Origin: JANQLU01 sp964434955
GTDB taxonomy: Bacteria; Planctomycetota; Planctomycetia; Pirellulales; Pirellulaceae
Direction of reading: 5' to 3'
Length of the DNA stretch: 64,000 bases
Assembly: GCA_964434955.1 (NCBI GenBank)
Contig: CAYSXI010000006.1
Coordinates: 1 to 64,000 of the forward strand
Shown: in pieces, positions 52,016-60,873 of the stretch
How positions within the stretch are numbered: position 1 is the stretch's first letter
Layout: the number at the start of each line of letters is the position of its first letter
Program-made: the position numbers and the translations under genes
The notes under the pieces: model-generated
The model's database searches: none
What the model saw: only the letters and a program-made list of their open reading frames with translations
Told to the model about the DNA's origin: nothing

Positions 52016-53125
52016 ATGCCTACCAAGTTCAAAAGAACGCCCATCTTTGCCTTTCTAATCCTGGTCATTTCCTGTTGCGCACTTTCTGCTCAAGAGAAAG
52101 AATCGGCGTCCGGTGAAATCGCCAAGCTTCGAGCGCGGCTCGACGCGCTCGAAATGAAAACGGACGGCGACATTGAGGTCGAGCCGAAAATGTTGACGCG
52201 AGGAAAATGGGTGAGCTCGTTCGACATCCTCACCATGACCGTCCGCGACAGTGCCTTCGAATACGGTGTTACGGATATCGGTGGAGTTCAGGACCGGGGC
52301 GTCGTTGGTACGGTTTTGAGCCTGGGAGGAAATTACAGTTCTGGAATTCGGCTTTCTTTTGGTCGGCAGATCGGAAGCAATGGCCCGGTGGTAAGTTTTC
52401 GTCACCTCAATTTCTTCTCCAATGCATCCGAATCCGTTGCCGGGGCACTTCGGGCCACCGTCGTCTCCAGCGACAACAATGAGAATAACGACTCGGACAA
52501 CACATCAGGAACGGAAACCGTCACACCTGATGACCGAGCCACCAGCGTGGATGCGCTCCACGACTTCAGCTTGCGAACTTTTGATATCGAATTGGCTCAA
52601 GCCTTCAACGTTTCAGACGCGTTGGACGTGAAAGTCAACAGCGCGATAAGAATTGCAGACGTGGATTCTTACCAGGAAGTGACCTACCGGGGCGGCGACT
52701 TCCAAACTGCCTTTACACCCTTTCAGGAATCATTCTTCGACGGTGCAGGTGTCGTCCTGGGCGGCCAGATGACCTGGAAATTTTCCAATTGGCTGTCGCT
52801 TCAGTATGGGCTAAGCGGCGGAGCTCTTTTGGGAAGAATGCAAACTCGCACCTTCATTCCCGATGATGAGCCGGGAGTTCCTACAGATCTGACCTATAGT
52901 GAAACTCGACTGACTCCTCTGATCGAAACGCGCGTCGCGCTCATGTTTCATCGACAGATCGGGCGTTTCCATGTCGATCTGGGCGGCGGCTACGAGTTTG
53001 CGAACATGTTCAACCTGGCCGACCAACGCGTCTTTACCGATTCCCATATCGAAGCCCAAAACGCGCACCTTGTTGGCGACCTTAGCATGGATGGATTCTT
53101 CACAAGAGTCACCATTCGACGTTAG
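52016..53125 (+). CDS. Outer-membrane beta-barrel protein (Lpg1974/Legionella_OMP-like)
   Basis: A 369-residue exported protein. The signal peptide is residues 1-25 (MPTKFKRTPIFAFLILVISC and following ALSAQ); a short coiled coil (GEIAKLRARLDALEMK) follows, then a barrel of alternating strands: GIRLSFGRQIGSNGPVVSFR, SLRTFDIELAQAFNVSDALD, NWLSLQYGLSGGALLGRM, ETRVALMFHRQIGRFHVDLG and the terminal strand GFFTRVTIRR. The layout resembles the Lpg1974-type pore-forming outer-membrane family frequent in planctomycetes. GGAA lies about 6 bases before the ATG at 52016; a longer start at 51959 gives an unlike extension. It is the last gene of a same-strand series but separated by 313 bases, so probably independently transcribed. 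Confidence 0.75.
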   Translation: MPTKFKRTPIFAFLILVISCCALSAQEKESASGEIAKLRARLDALEMKTDGDIEVEPKMLTRGKWVSSFDILTMTVRDSAFEYGVTDIGGVQDRGVVGTVLSLGGNYSSGIRLSFGRQIGSNGPVVSFRHLNFFSNASESVAGALRATVVSSDNNENNDSDNTSGTETVTPDDRATSVDALHDFSLRTFDIELAQAFNVSDALDVKVNSAIRIADVDSYQEVTYRGGDFQTAFTPFQESFFDGAGVVLGGQMTWKFSNWLSLQYGLSGGALLGRMQTRTFIPDDEPGVPTDLTYSETRLTPLIETRVALMFHRQIGRFHVDLGGGYEFANMFNLADQRVFTDSHIEAQNAHLVGDLSMDGFFTRVTIRR

Positions 53126-53162
53126 TGCTGGTTCAAGATTGAATTGATGTATCATCCTTCGC

Positions 53163-53205
53163 CGATTGCCTTGAGCTGCAGATGCATTGCGCCTCAAGGC
53201 AATCG
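53163..53205. terminator. Long hairpin after the outer-membrane protein gene
   Basis: A 13-bp perfect inverted repeat, CGATTGCCTTGAG (53163-53175) and CTCAAGGCAATCG (53193-53205), with a 17-base loop. It lies 38 bases after the stop codon; a T-rich stretch (cttgttttcac) occurs a little later. It could be a terminator or a repeated extragenic palindrome. Confidence 0.5.
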
Positions 53206-53438
53206 CCATGCGCCCGCTTGTTTTCACAACCTCTTTTTGTGCGGGATTTTGCAAGTTGCTTCAACGGCTTCAAAGTGGAGCCAAAAGGTTTGCTTTTGCT
53301 CGACAATGCCACAATTTGCCAAATAGGGAAACGATCCTGCGCATTAATTGTTTCTGCATACGTCGTCGTGTTCGCAATTTCAAACATGAACGAATTTTTC
53401 CAAACGCTTGATTTGAAAGCACTGGCAACAAACTGAGC

Positions 53439-53465
53439 TTGGGTGCCAGCGGGTACGACTATAAT
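53439..53465 (+). promoter_or_regulatory. Possible promoter of the second cytochrome c operon
   Basis: TATAAT at 53460-53465 is a perfect -10. The -35 would be TTGGGT at 53439-53444 with a short 15-base spacer, which is weak. The remaining bases of 53126-53586 contain no recognisable gene. Confidence 0.3.
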
Positions 53466-53586
53466 GGTCGGATGCTGAGATTGGCCATCGCGGCTTGTTG
53501 CGGCAGATTCATGCATTCCATTGGGCAGGTTTCGACCACTCAATTGCGGATACAGATCGAGCACCAAAATACTGTTTCATTTCAAC

Positions 53587-56500
53587 ATGCTTCTTTTTCG
53601 TTTTCGCCAAACAAGACTTGCGATTCTGTTGGTTGCCGCGTGGCTCGTGACCGCCGAATCATCCACCGAGGCTCAAGACATCCGCAAAGAATCTTCCTTC
53701 GAGATTCCTGGCAATGTGGCAAAGATCTTGAAAACCTACTGTGTCTCCTGCCATGGTCCGGCTGAACAGGAAGCCGGTATTCGACTCGATCAGCTTGCTT
53801 CCTTGGACCTTCTTTCTCGCAACGAGGTTCTGGCCAATGTCCAGAAAGTCGTTCGGCTAAAACAGATGCCGCCGGAAGACGAAGACCAGCTCAAAGCGGA
53901 ACAATACGAACGACTAACAACCTGGCTCGGGGGACAACTTCGCAAATCGGACAGCTCGTCCAAACTAGACGAGAAACTTCAGCGATTTGAATACGCCAAC
54001 TACACCGACCACAAGAAGCTTTTTTCTGGCGAGTTCGCGGAACTGCAAGGATTTACTTACGATCGCCGATGGTTGATTAGCCAGTACATTTTTGATGCGA
54101 AGGTGAACCGGATTCTCAACCACAGGGCGAACCAGAATATCGACGGTAAACGCTACCCCGTGATCGGAAACAACAATCGAAGAGTGAACCTCACCAACCC
54201 GTTTCTCCTTCCAACGCGGTCGGGGGTTCGATACTACGCCAATGAAGCTCTAAACGGCGGCCATCTACTGACGATGCTCACGAACGCCAAAGAGATTTCC
54301 AGCTACATGATGTATTTGGCCGGACGAGATCGTCGATACATGCCTGCCATCACGGAGATCATGGCGCTCCGGGAAAAGCAATCCAAGACTCTCGAGCAGC
54401 GCAAACGGTTTCTTGAACTTCATATTGAACGATTGCTCGTGGAAGAATTTGGAACGGAACACGAGTCACTCTTGCCCGATTTTGTTCGAGTGGCTTCACA
54501 ACCGGCCGCAACGCAAGGCAAAACCAAAAAGGCACCGTTTCACGCAGCCAACCCCGGTCAAGCCGAACTCGCAATCATTTTTCGGTCCATGCGGAAACAT
54601 GACGTTCGCGGCCAGAACGATGAAACACTTATCGAAAAATGCGAGCGGGATTGGTTTTACATGGGGCACAACGAGCGCAAAATTCAAGCCCGCGTCACGT
54701 TCTTGAAAAACTACATGCCAGAATGGCGCGGCGTGATCAAGCAACATCGATACGACCAACGCCACAAACCGGTGACCTATCGCGCCTTGGCTGATGCAGA
54801 GATGGAGGTGATTCGGACGGGCCTGCGAAAACATCGCAGGGCAGGGGATCGTTACAATGCGGTTGCTTCCAAGTGCCTGGCCGAATGGAAATCGGAATTC
54901 GAACGCGAACGGAAAATGGCCGCCCCCCCCACCTCGGCTCAAATCGCGGCGCTGATCGAGCAGTGTTTTGTGAAGATTCTCGAACGAAAGCCCAAGCGTG
55001 AAGAACAGCTTCATTACGAAAAGTTAACTCACGGATTCATGAAACAGCTTGGGCGCCCCAAGGCGATCGAGAAGCTACTACAAACGCTGGTGTTGAATAC
55101 CGAGTTTGTTTATCGAAATGAATTTGGACAAGGCAAGCCAGACGCGCATGGGCGAAAAATGATGTCGCCTCGGGACGCAAGCTATGCCATTGCCTATGCA
55201 CTGACTGACAGCGGTCCCGATCCGGAACTGACAATGGCAGCGAAGGAAGGCCGACTCCAGACCCGCGCCGACTACGAGCGAGAAATTCGCCGGATTCTGG
55301 CAAATCGCAATCAGCATTACATCATCGACGAAGCGGTCAACCGACCCAACGACTTGGCAAACTTTACCACCATGCCGATTCGCGAACTGAGATTCTTTCG
55401 TGAATTCTTTGGCTACCCGAAGTTGCTGCCCGTCTTCAAGGATAGCAAACGTTTCGGCGCGAATTACGACGCGGCAAAAAAACGATTGGTTACGGAAGCA
55501 GACCGACTCATCGAGCACATTTTAGAACGCGACAAAAACGTCTTTGAAGAATTGCTAACGACCGAGCGATTCTACGTCTTCCATTCGGGGGACAATGCGG
55601 CAATGCAAGCCTCCTCGGATCGAATCCGAAGAATTTACGACTACTTCAAGGATAAAGATTGGCAAAACTTCACCTTGGAAGACCTGGCAAAACATAGCGA
55701 CTTTATCTCCGAAGTGAAGATGCGGGGAATCGACACCAAACGTCTCAAGCCGGGCGGACGATACAACCCGCTCGGTGCCTTCAAGCGGCAAGTGGAAAGC
55801 TTTACGCTCCGACTCGACAAAGGCCAAACCGCGGCTGCCCCTTACAACTCATTTCCGGCCCACGGCATGGCCAATGCTTCGTCGCGATACGGGGGCCGAT
55901 TGCAAAGTCCCGAGGTAGCCAAGTTCTTCAATGTGGACATGTCTCGCTGGGACTACGCAACCGATCAACCGACAAAACTCCCTCACCGGAAAGGCATTCT
56001 GACCCATCCTGCCTGGTTGATTGCCTTTGCCCACAACACGGAAACGGATCCCATTCGCCGCGGCAAATGGATTCAGGAAAAATTGTTGGCCGGAACGATT
56101 CCCGATTTACCCATCACGGTTGATGCGGTGATCCCGGAGGACCCGCATAAAACACTTCGCCAGAGACTTGAACTCAAAACGGGGCATGACGAATGCTGGA
56201 AATGCCATCGCAAGATGGAACCGCTCGGGTTGCCGTTTGAGATGTATGATGACTTTGGGCGTTACCGCACTCAGGAGCGTTTGGAATACCCGATCAATTT
56301 GATCAAGAAAGTTAAGGACAAGGGCGCGCCCCACGAAGACCTACGAGACATCTACAAGACACTTCCCGTTGACGCTCACGGCGAACTTAAGGGGACCGGT
56401 GATTCGCGATTGGATGGGAAGGTCGAGAACGCACTTGAACTCATCGAGCGATTGGGAAAATCTGAACGAGTTCGGCAATCGATCATTCGGCATGCCTTTC

Positions 56501-56655
56501 GCTACTTCCTGGGCCGCAACGAAACCCTATCGGATTCGAAGACACTCATTGATGCCGAGCAGGCATATTTGAAAAGTGGAGGCAGTTTTGACGAAGTCAT
56601 TGTTGCGCTTTTGACATCGGACTCCTTCATTTACCGGAAACCCCAAGAGAAATAG
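53587..56655 (+). CDS. Planctomycete cytochrome c protein with DUF1592/DUF1588/DUF1585 domains (second copy)
   Basis: A 1022-residue exported protein. I set the start at the ATG at 53587, which gives a compact leader (MLLFRFRQTRLAILLVAAWL); the ATG at 53521 would add 22 unlike residues. The heme site is C52-x2-C55-H56 (CVSCH) with KQMPPEDEDQL following. The remaining domains match the DUF1587/1595/1592/1588/1585 series, with FVYRNEFGQG, LTDSGPDPELTMAAKEGRLQ, RRGKWIQEKLLAGTIPDLP, a second CxxCH near residue 869 (CWKCHRKMEPLGLPFE) and HAFRYFLGRNETLSDSKTLI at the C-terminus. Compared with the copy at 27387 it carries an extra 150 or so residues in the first half and lacks the charged coiled coil. 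It is followed after two bases by its DUF1552 partner. Confidence 0.93.
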   Translation: MLLFRFRQTRLAILLVAAWLVTAESSTEAQDIRKESSFEIPGNVAKILKTYCVSCHGPAEQEAGIRLDQLASLDLLSRNEVLANVQKVVRLKQMPPEDEDQLKAEQYERLTTWLGGQLRKSDSSSKLDEKLQRFEYANYTDHKKLFSGEFAELQGFTYDRRWLISQYIFDAKVNRILNHRANQNIDGKRYPVIGNNNRRVNLTNPFLLPTRSGVRYYANEALNGGHLLTMLTNAKEISSYMMYLAGRDRRYMPAITEIMALREKQSKTLEQRKRFLELHIERLLVEEFGTEHESLLPDFVRVASQPAATQGKTKKAPFHAANPGQAELAIIFRSMRKHDVRGQNDETLIEKCERDWFYMGHNERKIQARVTFLKNYMPEWRGVIKQHRYDQRHKPVTYRALADAEMEVIRTGLRKHRRAGDRYNAVASKCLAEWKSEFERERKMAAPPTSAQIAALIEQCFVKILERKPKREEQLHYEKLTHGFMKQLGRPKAIEKLLQTLVLNTEFVYRNEFGQGKPDAHGRKMMSPRDASYAIAYALTDSGPDPELTMAAKEGRLQTRADYEREIRRILANRNQHYIIDEAVNRPNDLANFTTMPIRELRFFREFFGYPKLLPVFKDSKRFGANYDAAKKRLVTEADRLIEHILERDKNVFEELLTTERFYVFHSGDNAAMQASSDRIRRIYDYFKDKDWQNFTLEDLAKHSDFISEVKMRGIDTKRLKPGGRYNPLGAFKRQVESFTLRLDKGQTAAAPYNSFPAHGMANASSRYGGRLQSPEVAKFFNVDMSRWDYATDQPTKLPHRKGILTHPAWLIAFAHNTETDPIRRGKWIQEKLLAGTIPDLPITVDAVIPEDPHKTLRQRLELKTGHDECWKCHRKMEPLGLPFEMYDDFGRYRTQERLEYPINLIKKVKDKGAPHEDLRDIYKTLPVDAHGELKGTGDSRLDGKVENALELIERLGKSERVRQSIIRHAFRYFLGRNETLSDSKTLIDAEQAYLKSGGSFDEVIVALLTSDSFIYRKPQEK

Positions 56656-56657
56656 TC

Positions 56658-58058
56658 ATGGGAATTCATCGAAGACAGTTTCTGCAATCGACCGCGTTGG
56701 GTTCGGGAGCACTGGCACTTGCTCCGGCTTTGAATCCGGTTCTCGCCGCGAACCCAGAGGCAAAAGGTCCTCGTCGATTCGTGTTCATTCGCAAGTCCAA
56801 CGGAATTCGCCCCAACGAAGTGGCACTTCCCAGTTTCTCGGAGAAAGAGCAAGCTGCCGACAAAAAGAAGCAACCTTTTGAATCGCACTTGGACAAACAT
56901 GAACTGCCCGCCTGGCTCAAATCGCTTGGCAAATTCAAAAGCCAGCTGACCATTCTTCAAGGCCTTTCCAGCAAAATGAGCGAGAATGGCCATTGGTCCT
57001 ACTCCTCCGTCATGGGCGCCTTCAAGTCGGGCCGCAATTCTTTGAGCGGGATCAAACGAGCCACCATCGATTTCGAACTGGCCAAACTTTTCCCCTCACC
57101 CTTTGGCCATGTCGAACTTTCTTTGACGGGCAACTACAGTTCATTCCGCAAGGGAATCGTCGCCGGTTATTCGGCGCCCGCGCCCCACCAAAGAAACTAT
57201 TGTTATGCCGATCCGCAGACGGCCTACAACGAGCTATTCAAATCGGTGGTGGATCCCGGAGGTGTTGATTCCGAAAATCAAATGCTCGAATTTCTTCGTC
57301 AGGATGAATCCTTCAAAGCGGCCAACCTCAAGGGTTATGAGAAGCTCAAACTCAGCGGTCACATTGATTCGCTTGAGGCCGTTCGCAAACGGAACCAACA
57401 AGTTGAGTTGATGTCCAAATCAATCGAAAAACATATCCCCGAGATCTCGAAGGTTCATGCCGATGGCGGCCCCAATGCCACGACGCCTGAAAAGCAGGAG
57501 GCCATGACCGAGATCTTGATTGCCGCGCTAGCAACCGGCCTCACGAACGTCGTAACCTATACCATCGACGAGCTATCCACCCCGATCAAAGGACTCGCGG
57601 GCAACGAAAGCGATCATATTTCGATTCACGAACTCGGACACAACGGTGGGTACAGTGGAGTTTCCGCCGACAAGATCCGTGAGAAAATTCGTGCTGGACA
57701 CGCACGACAAATTGCCAGGATTGTCGAAAAACTGAAGTCGATTCCAGAAGGCAAGGGAAACATGTTCGACAACACCATGATCATGTATTTCCCGGAAAAC
57801 GGAGAAGGGCATCATAGCCATGGCACGGAAGCTCCCTATGTCATTCTTTCCGGTGAAAACTGTCAACTTGATATCGCCGGCCGATACATCCGCCTGCCCT
57901 ATCATGGAACCGAAGGGCACAAGACCATTGGCAATTGGTATACGACTTTGCTCAACGCCCATGGAAACCAGATTGAACACTATGGTGACTTTGATCTTGA
58001 GATGTCTCGCAAGAAGCTGGATCAAAAGGGTGCAATCAAACCATTTTTGAGAACCTGA
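56658..58058 (+). CDS. DUF1552 Tat-exported protein (second copy)
   Basis: A 466-residue protein with a Tat-type leader (IHRRQFLQSTALGSGALALA). It matches DUF1552: RFVFIRKSNGIRPNEVALP, KSQLTILQGLSSKMSENGHW, FPSPFGHVELSLTG, EILIAALATGLTNVVTYTID, ARIVEKLKSIPEGKGNMFDN and MYFPENGEGHHSHGTEAPYV. It begins two bases after the stop codon of the paired cytochrome c gene, the same order as at 27387-31363. The two DUF1552 proteins of this window share the architecture and motif order but clearly differ in sequence, so they are not a recent duplication. Its activity is unknown; a role with the cytochrome in periplasmic polymer oxidation is inferred. Confidence 0.9.
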   Translation: MGIHRRQFLQSTALGSGALALAPALNPVLAANPEAKGPRRFVFIRKSNGIRPNEVALPSFSEKEQAADKKKQPFESHLDKHELPAWLKSLGKFKSQLTILQGLSSKMSENGHWSYSSVMGAFKSGRNSLSGIKRATIDFELAKLFPSPFGHVELSLTGNYSSFRKGIVAGYSAPAPHQRNYCYADPQTAYNELFKSVVDPGGVDSENQMLEFLRQDESFKAANLKGYEKLKLSGHIDSLEAVRKRNQQVELMSKSIEKHIPEISKVHADGGPNATTPEKQEAMTEILIAALATGLTNVVTYTIDELSTPIKGLAGNESDHISIHELGHNGGYSGVSADKIREKIRAGHARQIARIVEKLKSIPEGKGNMFDNTMIMYFPENGEGHHSHGTEAPYVILSGENCQLDIAGRYIRLPYHGTEGHKTIGNWYTTLLNAHGNQIEHYGDFDLEMSRKKLDQKGAIKPFLRT

Positions 58059-58092
58059 GTATTTCAAGTAACTCGTCGCCGACAATGACCGG

Positions 58093-58168
58093 TTTCAAAA
58101 TGGCGACCGGGGTTCAAGATCGCGACTGGCGTTCAAGATCGCGATTGGGGTTCAAGATGGCAAGGCGA
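58093..58168. repeat. Four degenerate 19-base tandem repeats at the GDPD translation start
   Basis: Units begin at 58093, 58112, 58131 and 58150. The second and third are GTTCAAGATCGCGACTGGC and GTTCAAGATCGCGATTGGG; the first and fourth contain AAAATGGCG and AAGATGGCA. The ATG of the likely start at 58157 lies in the fourth unit. The period is not a multiple of three. Confidence 0.85.
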
Positions 58169-59140
58169 TTCCGTTGGCAAAGGTGGCGCACATGGCTGAT
58201 TCGAGCCGCCGTCGCCAGCGGTGTTTTGTCACTCCTGCTTGTTGGCTTCCTTCTATCCCGAGTCGAGTTTCCTCATCGTGCCGGCGGATTCGATACTTCG
58301 ACGCTGGCGTGGCTGCAAGGAAATGGTGATCCACCTGAACTGGAAGCGAAAAACGTCGAAAAGGTCTTGATTATCGGGCACCGCGGCTCCGGCTTGGTAG
58401 GCAGCGACGCCGGAAACAGCGTCATTGGGAACAGCGCCAATGCGATTCAAGCCGGAATCGATCAACGTGCCGATTGGATCGAAATCGACCTTCGCCTGAC
58501 GAAGGACAACGAAGTCGTTTTGTTTCACGACCTAAAGGTTGACAAGAAAACTGATGGAACGGGTTTCGTCGATGAATTGAATCTCGCTCAGATCCTTGAA
58601 CTGGATCTAAACGTTAAACCTTACGAATCGATCCTGACTTTCGATGATTTTCAGAAGCGATTTCATGCTCGCGGCCGGCGATGGATTTTCGACATCAAAG
58701 CGGAGCGTTCAAAAACCCTGGATGAAACCAAACGTGACAAGTTGCTGCCGCTCATCCTGAACCACCCGCAGGACAATCTCATTCTGTTTGGTGAGCGGAG
58801 CGTCCTTGAACAATATGACGGATATGCAACGGGGTATGAGCGTGGGCTGATTGTCTCGTTGGGCGCCAATTATCTTCGATTCCTGTTTGCTCGCACTTCG
58901 ATCATTCGCCATTGCGAAAGGCTCAACTGTCGATACCTGGTGATTCCGGCAATCTTTGCGGAATCGACTTTCGTCGAACGCGCCAAGGAATCGGGGCTGG
59001 TGGTTTGGGTTTACGAAGCTGAAAACGCGAAGGACCAAAAAATCCTAGTCGCCCGGGGAGTCGATGGGCTTATCGTGGACTTTCCCGGAAAAGCGCGAAC
59101 CAACCTTGGCGGACCGGGACAAAAAAAGCACGCTGACTAG
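58157..59140 (+). CDS. Membrane-anchored glycerophosphodiester phosphodiesterase
   Basis: GDPD enzymes hydrolyse glycerophosphodiesters to glycerol-3-phosphate and an alcohol. A 327-residue protein with a membrane helix or uncleaved signal at residues 15-37 (AAVASGVLSLLLVGFLLS). Catalytic motifs: IIGHRGSG with the first His-Arg, NSANAIQAGIDQRADWIEID with the metal-binding E-x-D, and VVLFHDLKVDKKTDGTG with the second His-Asp. The C-terminal LVVWVYEAENAKDQKILVA and GVDGLIVDFPGKA are typical. The reading frame extends upstream to 58085, but that part is built from 19-base repeats and has no natural signal; I choose the ATG at 58157. The TAG stop overlaps the stop of the convergent gene within a CTAG. 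Confidence 0.87.
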   Translation: MARRFRWQRWRTWLIRAAVASGVLSLLLVGFLLSRVEFPHRAGGFDTSTLAWLQGNGDPPELEAKNVEKVLIIGHRGSGLVGSDAGNSVIGNSANAIQAGIDQRADWIEIDLRLTKDNEVVLFHDLKVDKKTDGTGFVDELNLAQILELDLNVKPYESILTFDDFQKRFHARGRRWIFDIKAERSKTLDETKRDKLLPLILNHPQDNLILFGERSVLEQYDGYATGYERGLIVSLGANYLRFLFARTSIIRHCERLNCRYLVIPAIFAESTFVERAKESGLVVWVYEAENAKDQKILVARGVDGLIVDFPGKARTNLGGPGQKKHAD

Positions 59141-59826
59141 TCAGCACTTCCCAGCAGTTTTTTGCGAACAAGCATCTGCTGAGTCGTAAGGACCGCGAGC
59201 AAGCGCGATTCAAAGTCGGCCTTGATGGCTTTCGCTTTTTCTTCCAAATCCCTTCGACCTGCTTCGTCTGCTTTCATCCATTCTCGATTGAGATCCTGCC
59301 GGACCTTCACTCGTTCCATTTGCAGATCTTTGATTTGCGTTTGCTGGGTAGGAGAAAGCTTCAGTTCTTTTTGAACTTCTGCAAAGAACACGAAATCCCA
59401 ACCGGTCATGGAATACTCCAAACAGTAGAGCTTTTTCAATTGCGAACTGGAGAGCGTTCTGATGGCGGCTCGATCCAGTTCAATCACCAATTCGGATTCA
59501 CCCTCGGCTGAAAAGGGAATATAAGATTTTGCCTTCGGATTCTGGTCTCGCCATCGTTTAAAGATCTCGTCCCGTCGAACATCGTACTCCGCGAACAGTT
59601 CATCCAGCTGACGCCCCTGTTCCTCGGAAAGATTCAAAGGCCCACGTCTCTCCAGGTTCTGAAGAATGCCGTTTCGATTGGAAGCGCGAAATGAAGGCGA
59701 TACCTTTTGCACGATCATACTGTCGTAGCCGTGCTTCTCGGTTTGCACGTTCGTATGCTTGACCATGAAGTAAAACAGCGCCGTGACAAACGCCAGGAAG
59801 ACGGTGATGACGAAAAGTCGTTTCAC
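59137..59826 (-). CDS. Membrane-anchored Spy/CpxP-like helical protein of unknown function
   Basis: A 229-residue protein with an N-terminal membrane helix (FVITVFLAFVTALFYFMV) and a mostly helical outside part. The repeated pattern LNLSEEQGRQLDELFAEYDV and LKLSPTQQTQIKDLQMERVK resembles the LTxxQ helices of Spy/CpxP-type periplasmic proteins, although similarity is only at pattern level. It starts with GTG at 59826 inside the stop of the preceding gene (GTGA), so it is the third, translationally coupled gene of the PadR operon. The function is unknown; an envelope chaperone or stress role is possible. Confidence 0.6.
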   Translation of the reverse strand: MKRLFVITVFLAFVTALFYFMVKHTNVQTEKHGYDSMIVQKVSPSFRASNRNGILQNLERRGPLNLSEEQGRQLDELFAEYDVRRDEIFKRWRDQNPKAKSYIPFSAEGESELVIELDRAAIRTLSSSQLKKLYCLEYSMTGWDFVFFAEVQKELKLSPTQQTQIKDLQMERVKVRQDLNREWMKADEAGRRDLEEKAKAIKADFESRLLAVLTTQQMLVRKKLLGSAD

Positions 59827-60530
59827 GAGTCGTTTCCGATTTCGAGCATCGCCTCAGACGTTTCCCCATCCCGATCAACCCGATGCTGGCTCGATCGATA
59901 AAGGCTCGATTGAAGCAGGCAAAGTGCACAAAGGCAGGCCGGGGCCAGTACCAGTAGCATCTGAAACCCATCAAACTCCCATGCCTGATGGCAAACCAAA
60001 AGGTGGGATTCCTCGCAAACAATGGCGTTCAGAGAAAAGCTGCTGCTGATTCCCATGACCGCAGCTGCCAGCAGCGGAAGGTCCCAATGCGACCGACAAC
60101 GAAACGCGACCCAACTCGCGGTGACTGAAACAATGACCGGAAACAGGAAATTGCCCCACTCGATGAACCAAGCCAATCCTTGGTTCATGGCATCCGCTTC
60201 GAAAGGACGCGTCTGCGAGAGCAGGTTGGAACAACTTAGCCAACCCAGATTTCCTGTTAACAGTAGCAGGGCCGGCAGGAATGCGAAGATTGCAAAGGGA
60301 TAGCGATTGGGAACGGGAGTCAATTCGTCAAAAGATCCTACGGCCTGGACGATCGCCGCTCGACTGCCGATTCGCGATTCCGCCTCTTCGACAGAAGCTG
60401 TCGCGCCGTTTTCTTCCTCGACGCAAGCCAGGTGATCACGGAGCTCTCCGACCAGCCGGCGAACATAAGCCACCGAGTAACCGGAGTTGAGCAACTCCTG
60501 CCTCAACTGTGCCAACTCATGCCGGTTCAC
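59823..60530 (-). CDS. Membrane protein with permease-prefix (HAAS)-like N-terminal domain, PadR partner
   Basis: A 235-residue protein. Residues about 1-65 (ELAQLRQELLNSGYSVAYVR, then ELRDHLACVEEENGAT and SFDEL) match the small helical prefix domain often fused to membrane proteins encoded right after PadR regulators. Four to five hydrophobic segments follow (FAIFAFLPALLLLTGNLGWL, FLFPVIVSVTASWVAF, LPLLAAAVMGISSSFSLNAI, FQMLLVLAPACLCALCLL). The GTG at 60530 overlaps the end of padR by 14 bases, with GGGG 6 bases upstream; the upstream start at 60569 lies deeper inside padR. The family of PadR-linked membrane proteins is common, but its role is not established; control of an export or stress process is likely. 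Confidence 0.7.
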   Translation of the reverse strand: MNRHELAQLRQELLNSGYSVAYVRRLVGELRDHLACVEEENGATASVEEAESRIGSRAAIVQAVGSFDELTPVPNRYPFAIFAFLPALLLLTGNLGWLSCSNLLSQTRPFEADAMNQGLAWFIEWGNFLFPVIVSVTASWVAFRCRSHWDLPLLAAAVMGISSSFSLNAIVCEESHLLVCHQAWEFDGFQMLLVLAPACLCALCLLQSSLYRSSQHRVDRDGETSEAMLEIGNDS

Positions 60531-60867
60531 TTTCAACCCCATCAATAATGGCCTGAACCGCATTGGCAACTCGCTGCCATTCGGAAACCTTGGTCTCCAA
60601 ACGGCGAATACCCGCCTTGGTCAATCGATAGTAAATCCTGGGTCTTCCGTTTACTTTTTCCGAACGAACCGCCACCAATCGCCGCTTTTGCAAACTGTGC
60701 AACAAAGGATAAATCACCCCTTCGGCAAACTGGATGGCTTCGTTGGAACGCAGCCGAATTCCACGCACAATTTCGTAACCATACATCTCCCGATCCTGAA
60801 GCAACCTCAAGATCAAAAGTTCGGGTACGCCTTGCACGTATTCTTTTGAATTTTTCTTGACCGTCAT
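60517..60867 (-). CDS. PadR-family transcriptional regulator
   Basis: A 116-residue PadR protein: YVQGVPELLILRLLQDREMY, GYEIVRGIRLRSNEAIQFAE and GVIYPLLHSLQKRRLVAVRS form the winged helix, NGRPRIYYRLTKAGIRRLE the wing and start of the dimer helix. PadR repressors bind palindromic operators and often control themselves and an adjacent membrane protein gene. A near-consensus promoter (TTGACA-17-TATACT) ends 6 bases before the ATG at 60867, so transcription would begin at or next to the start codon and the mRNA would be leaderless. The GTG at 60888 would lie inside the promoter spacer and is unlikely. The gene leads a three-gene operon with overlapping genes. Confidence 0.93.
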   Translation of the reverse strand: MTVKKNSKEYVQGVPELLILRLLQDREMYGYEIVRGIRLRSNEAIQFAEGVIYPLLHSLQKRRLVAVRSEKVNGRPRIYYRLTKAGIRRLETKVSEWQRVANAVQAIIDGVESEPA

Positions 60868-60873
60868 CCCCTC

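Noticed and set aside
53182..53436. Small plus-strand genes before the second cytochrome operon
   Set aside because: Several overlapping frames are open here, none with a ribosome site or recognisable product, and a hairpin crosses them.
58085..58156. Upstream extension of the GDPD protein
   Set aside because: The in-frame extension is made of 19-base repeats and gives an unnatural basic N-terminus before the membrane helix; the ATG at 58157 is a better start.
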